Part shown: one piece after another, positions 61,983-64,000 of the stretch
Numbering within the stretch: the first letter of the stretch is position 1
How the letters are laid out: each line of letters starts with the position of its first letter
Assembly (NCBI RefSeq): GCF_017916365.1
Contig: NZ_JAFMSU010000003.1
Coordinates: 1,302,001-1,366,000, forward strand
Direction of reading: 5' to 3'
DNA: 64,000 nt
Source of the DNA: Rufibacter roseolus
GTDB lineage: Bacteria; Bacteroidota; Bacteroidia; Cytophagales; Hymenobacteraceae
Position numbers and translations under genes: made by a program
The notes under the pieces: model-generated
The model's input: the letters and a program-made list of their open reading frames with translations, nothing else
Told to the model about the DNA's origin: nothing
The model's database searches: none

Positions 61983-62013
61983 GCTATTTTCAGGAAATCA
62001 GACCTAAAATGCA
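61980..62013. repeat. GCCTGTTTT-type hairpin repeat, copy 26
   Basis: TAGGCTATTTTCAGGAAATC, then AGACCTAAAATGC. It fills the whole junction: its first three bases are the VanZ-like stop codon, and its end contains the possible ATG of the next gene. Confidence 0.65.
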
Positions 62014-63295
62014 TTCTATGCTGCGGCACCGCTGGCTCTATCTTCCGTTTGCGCTTCTCTTATTTTGTTTCCAGGCTCATGCCCAGGATATGGCGCGGGT
62101 CCGGCAGACCATCCAAGACCTTTCCTCCCCTAGCCTGCACGGCCGGGGCTACGCCTTCAAAGGAGACAGCCTGGCCGCCGATTATCTGCAAAAGCAGTTT
62201 GCCGCCATAGGGCTGCGCTCTTTTCCAGCTGGCTACCAGCAACCGTTTACCCTTCCTGTCAACATCCTGGAAAACCGCCTTAGGTTGGAGGTAGACGGAA
62301 AAGCCCTGGTGCCCGGCGTTGATTTCATAGCGCATGCCGCCACAGGCAGCGGAACCGGCGAAGGCAGAGTCTACGAGATAGATACCCTGGTGCTGCAAGA
62401 TGTGGACGTAGCCCAGCAGTTCCTGACGAATAACCTGCGCAACAAAGTGCTAGTGGTACAACAGCGCCATTTCCAGGGCTTGCTAGAGTTGCCCGAGCCG
62501 TTCCAACCCCAGCTCAAAAGTGTAGCCGCTATCATCGTGCGCCAACCCGGTCCGAAGCTCATGGGCACCGTGCGCGGCGAACAACTGCCCTTCCCGGTGC
62601 TGGAAGTGCTGGAGAAAGCTTGGTCCAGGAAAGCCAAGAAAGTAACCTTCGCCGTGGATGCCCGCCTGGAACCAAATTACCGAAGCCAGAATGTGATTGG
62701 GTTTGTACCCGGCAAAATAAAGCCAGATTCTTTTGTGGTAATGACGACGCATTATGACCATCTGGGCCACCAGGGCAAGGACCTGTATTTCCCCGGCGCG
62801 CATGATAATGCGAGCGGCACGGCCATGCTACTGGAACTGGCCCGCTTCTACGCCCAACCCCAGAATACCCCAGACTTTTCTATCGCGTTCATGGCTTTCG
62901 CCGGAGAAGAAGCCGGACTAGTAGGCTCCCGCTTTTACACCGAGCATCCGCTCTTCCCGCTACCTCAAATTAAGTTTCTATTAAACCTGGACCTCATGAG
63001 TACCGGTGAGGATGGGCTGATGGTAGTCAACGGCAGCGTTTTCCCTAAACAGTTCTCGCTTTTGCAGCGCCTGAACCAACAACATGGCTACCTGACCCAG
63101 ATCAAAAGCCGGGGCAAAGCCGCCAACTCAGATCACTACTTCTTCTCTGAGAAAGGCGTTCCTTCTTTTTTCTTCTACACGCTGGGCGGCACCACCACTG
63201 AGTACCATCACCCCAACGACAAACCCGAAACGCTCCCACTCACCAAGTTCAAAGAAATCATAGCGCTGATACAGGACTTTGTCAGAGCGCTATAA
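62009..63295 (+). CDS. secreted M28-family metallopeptidase
   Basis: 428 aa aminopeptidase-like enzyme. Signal peptide MLRHRWLYLPFALLLFCFQAHAQ begins at ATG 62018; ATG 62009 adds three residues, and both are possible. A long prodomain-like region (about 25-230, with the PA-type insert VVQQRHFQGLLELPEPFQP) precedes the zinc fold: TTHYDHLGH (His, Asp), HDNASGTAMLLELAR (bridging Asp), FAGEEAGLVGSRFY (catalytic Glu pair), NLDLMSTG, and a final TEYHHPNDKPE His. No sorting domain, so it is probably periplasmic. It is the last gene of the gcvH unit. Confidence 0.88.
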   Translation: MHSMLRHRWLYLPFALLLFCFQAHAQDMARVRQTIQDLSSPSLHGRGYAFKGDSLAADYLQKQFAAIGLRSFPAGYQQPFTLPVNILENRLRLEVDGKALVPGVDFIAHAATGSGTGEGRVYEIDTLVLQDVDVAQQFLTNNLRNKVLVVQQRHFQGLLELPEPFQPQLKSVAAIIVRQPGPKLMGTVRGEQLPFPVLEVLEKAWSRKAKKVTFAVDARLEPNYRSQNVIGFVPGKIKPDSFVVMTTHYDHLGHQGKDLYFPGAHDNASGTAMLLELARFYAQPQNTPDFSIAFMAFAGEEAGLVGSRFYTEHPLFPLPQIKFLLNLDLMSTGEDGLMVVNGSVFPKQFSLLQRLNQQHGYLTQIKSRGKAANSDHYFFSEKGVPSFFFYTLGGTTTEYHHPNDKPETLPLTKFKEIIALIQDFVRAL

Positions 63296-63311
63296 TCTTT
63301 TTCTTACACTT

Positions 63312-63351
63312 CGTTTCAGGCCTCTTCTTCAGAAATTAGCGTGAAAACGGG
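63312..63351. repeat. GCCTGTTTT-type hairpin repeat, copy 27
   Basis: CGTTTCAGGCCTCTTCTTC, then GAAATTAGCGTGAAAACGGG; between convergent genes. Confidence 0.6.
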
Positions 63352-63395
63352 TTTATCAAAGGCCCTTCTCTCGCAACACATCTTTCCCAATATAA

Positions 63396-63438
63396 AAGCC
63401 CTGGCAGCTTCCTTTTCATCAGGAAACTGCCGGGGCTT
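63396..63438. terminator. hairpin between convergent genes
   Basis: AAGCCCTGGCAGCTTCC pairs with GGAAACTGCCGGGGCTT with one mismatch and one wobble. It probably serves the sorting-domain gene on the minus strand. Confidence 0.7.
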
Positions 63439-63462
63439 CTTACTTGTAACTTTTCCTATGGG

Positions 63463-64000
63463 CTATTGCAGGAGCATCACCCTACGCACTACCAAGCCTT
63501 TGTCGGTGTGGAGTTTGAGGAAGTAGATACCGTTTGCCTGATGCTGCAGAGAGAGTTGCAAAGGCTGGCTGCGCACGTGTCTGGGCGAGGTTACTTCCTG
63601 GATTACTTTGCCTACCGCGTCACACACCTGGATGCGTGAAATGGTGGCTTCCGGCGAGGTGATGGACACGGCTCCGGCGGTTGGGTTGGGCGCTACCTGT
63701 ATGGCCGCCTGCGCCCGCTCTTCCTCGGCACCTAACGGTACCCCATCTACTTTGACATCGTCTAAATACAGGTTGTTCTCAAAATCAGTGATGTGCCGGA
63801 ACTTGAGGAGCACCGTTTTAGACGACGCGAAGGCTGCCAGGTCCAGGGTCTCCAAACGCCACTGCGAGGCAGTAGGGATGAATTCCTCGTTGGTGAAGAA
63901 AGGCACGGCAGTGGTTAAGTCCTGGCCAAACTTCTGGTAGATGCGCTGGTAAGTGCTTCCGCAGTCAGTAGAGGCCCATACTTCCAGGGTATCGGAGAAA
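63463..64000 (-). CDS. type IX secretion cargo protein, C-terminal part (cut by window edge)
   Basis: The frame is open to the window edge, so at least 178 residues are seen and the N-terminus is missing; the GTG at 63906 is internal. The visible part begins FSDTLEVWASTDCGSTYQRIYQ and continues WRLETLDLAAFASSKTVLLKFRHITDFENNLYLDDVKVD, a jelly-roll domain of the choice-of-anchor J/MAM type often found after proteases in this phylum. The type A sorting domain follows (VAPNPTAGAVSI, IQVCDAVGKVIQEV, ANGIYFLKLHTDKGLVVRRVML). Export through the SprA translocon is expected. The catalytic or binding domain lies outside the window. Confidence 0.85.
   Translation of the reverse strand, partial: FSDTLEVWASTDCGSTYQRIYQKFGQDLTTAVPFFTNEEFIPTASQWRLETLDLAAFASSKTVLLKFRHITDFENNLYLDDVKVDGVPLGAEEERAQAAIQVAPNPTAGAVSITSPEATISRIQVCDAVGKVIQEVTSPRHVRSQPLQLSLQHQANGIYFLKLHTDKGLVVRRVMLLQ

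Noticed and set aside
1-64000. tRNA or rRNA genes
   Set aside because: I looked through the intergenic gaps for cloverleaf-like strings (GGTTCGAATCC-type T arms) and rRNA signatures and saw none; a tRNAscan run would be needed to exclude a missed tRNA.

Overview
The window looks like chromosome from a Bacteroidota of the order Cytophagales, most likely family Hymenobacteraceae (Rufibacter or Nibribacter-like). The evidence is SprA of the type IX secretion system, two proteins with type IX C-terminal sorting domains, TonB-type receptor architecture, a short Bacteroidota-style NuoG, and promoters of the TTTG-N19-TAnnTTTG type. The genus is an inference. No rRNA, tRNA, CRISPR array, prophage or IS transposase was seen.

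Layout. 1-3.5 kb: an unknown protein and a TonB-type outer-membrane receptor. 4-9.6 kb: aspS, a secreted alpha/beta hydrolase with a LytS/LytTR-type two-component pair whose kinase has an in-frame amber stop, and a DUF2625 protein. 10-24 kb, minus strand: all fourteen complex I genes nuoA-nuoN, with a consensus promoter before nuoA and a probable terminator plus second promoter between nuoJ and nuoK. 24-26 kb: a candidate structured RNA, a small secreted protein, tadA and a superoxide dismutase. 26.4-33 kb: a DUF2339/DUF3999 pair, an unknown secreted protein and a membrane M48 peptidase. 33-37.8 kb: a sortilin/BNR-repeat exported protein, an RDD membrane protein and mscL. 38-43.9 kb: rlmN, a thioesterase, a small membrane protein, a sorting-domain cargo protein, an LD-carboxypeptidase and an M28 lipoprotein. 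43.8-50.7 kb: cysS, a REP-like hairpin cluster, an EEP-family protein, and a tight tatA-gatA-mltD-like operon. 50.9-64 kb: maeB, ruvA, the 7.1 kb sprA, gcvH, a VanZ-like gene, an M28 peptidase, and the 3' end of another sorting-domain protein.

How the genes fit together. Most of the window is housekeeping: respiration, translation and tRNA modification, Holliday-junction repair and glycine cleavage. Around it sits cell-envelope biology: export through Tat and the type IX translocon, peptidoglycan turnover by LdcA and the LysM transglycosylase, and surface cargo.

The most unusual layer is non-coding. About 25 copies of a roughly 38 bp hairpin repeat with AGGCCTGTTTT / AAAACAGGCCT arms occupy gene junctions, often at stop codons. 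Two 155 bp elements have near-perfect 27 bp terminal inverted repeats. One 139 bp inverted-repeat element sits inside the nuo operon. A cluster of six REP-like hairpins follows the EEP gene. All statements come from reading the sequence; no database search was run.
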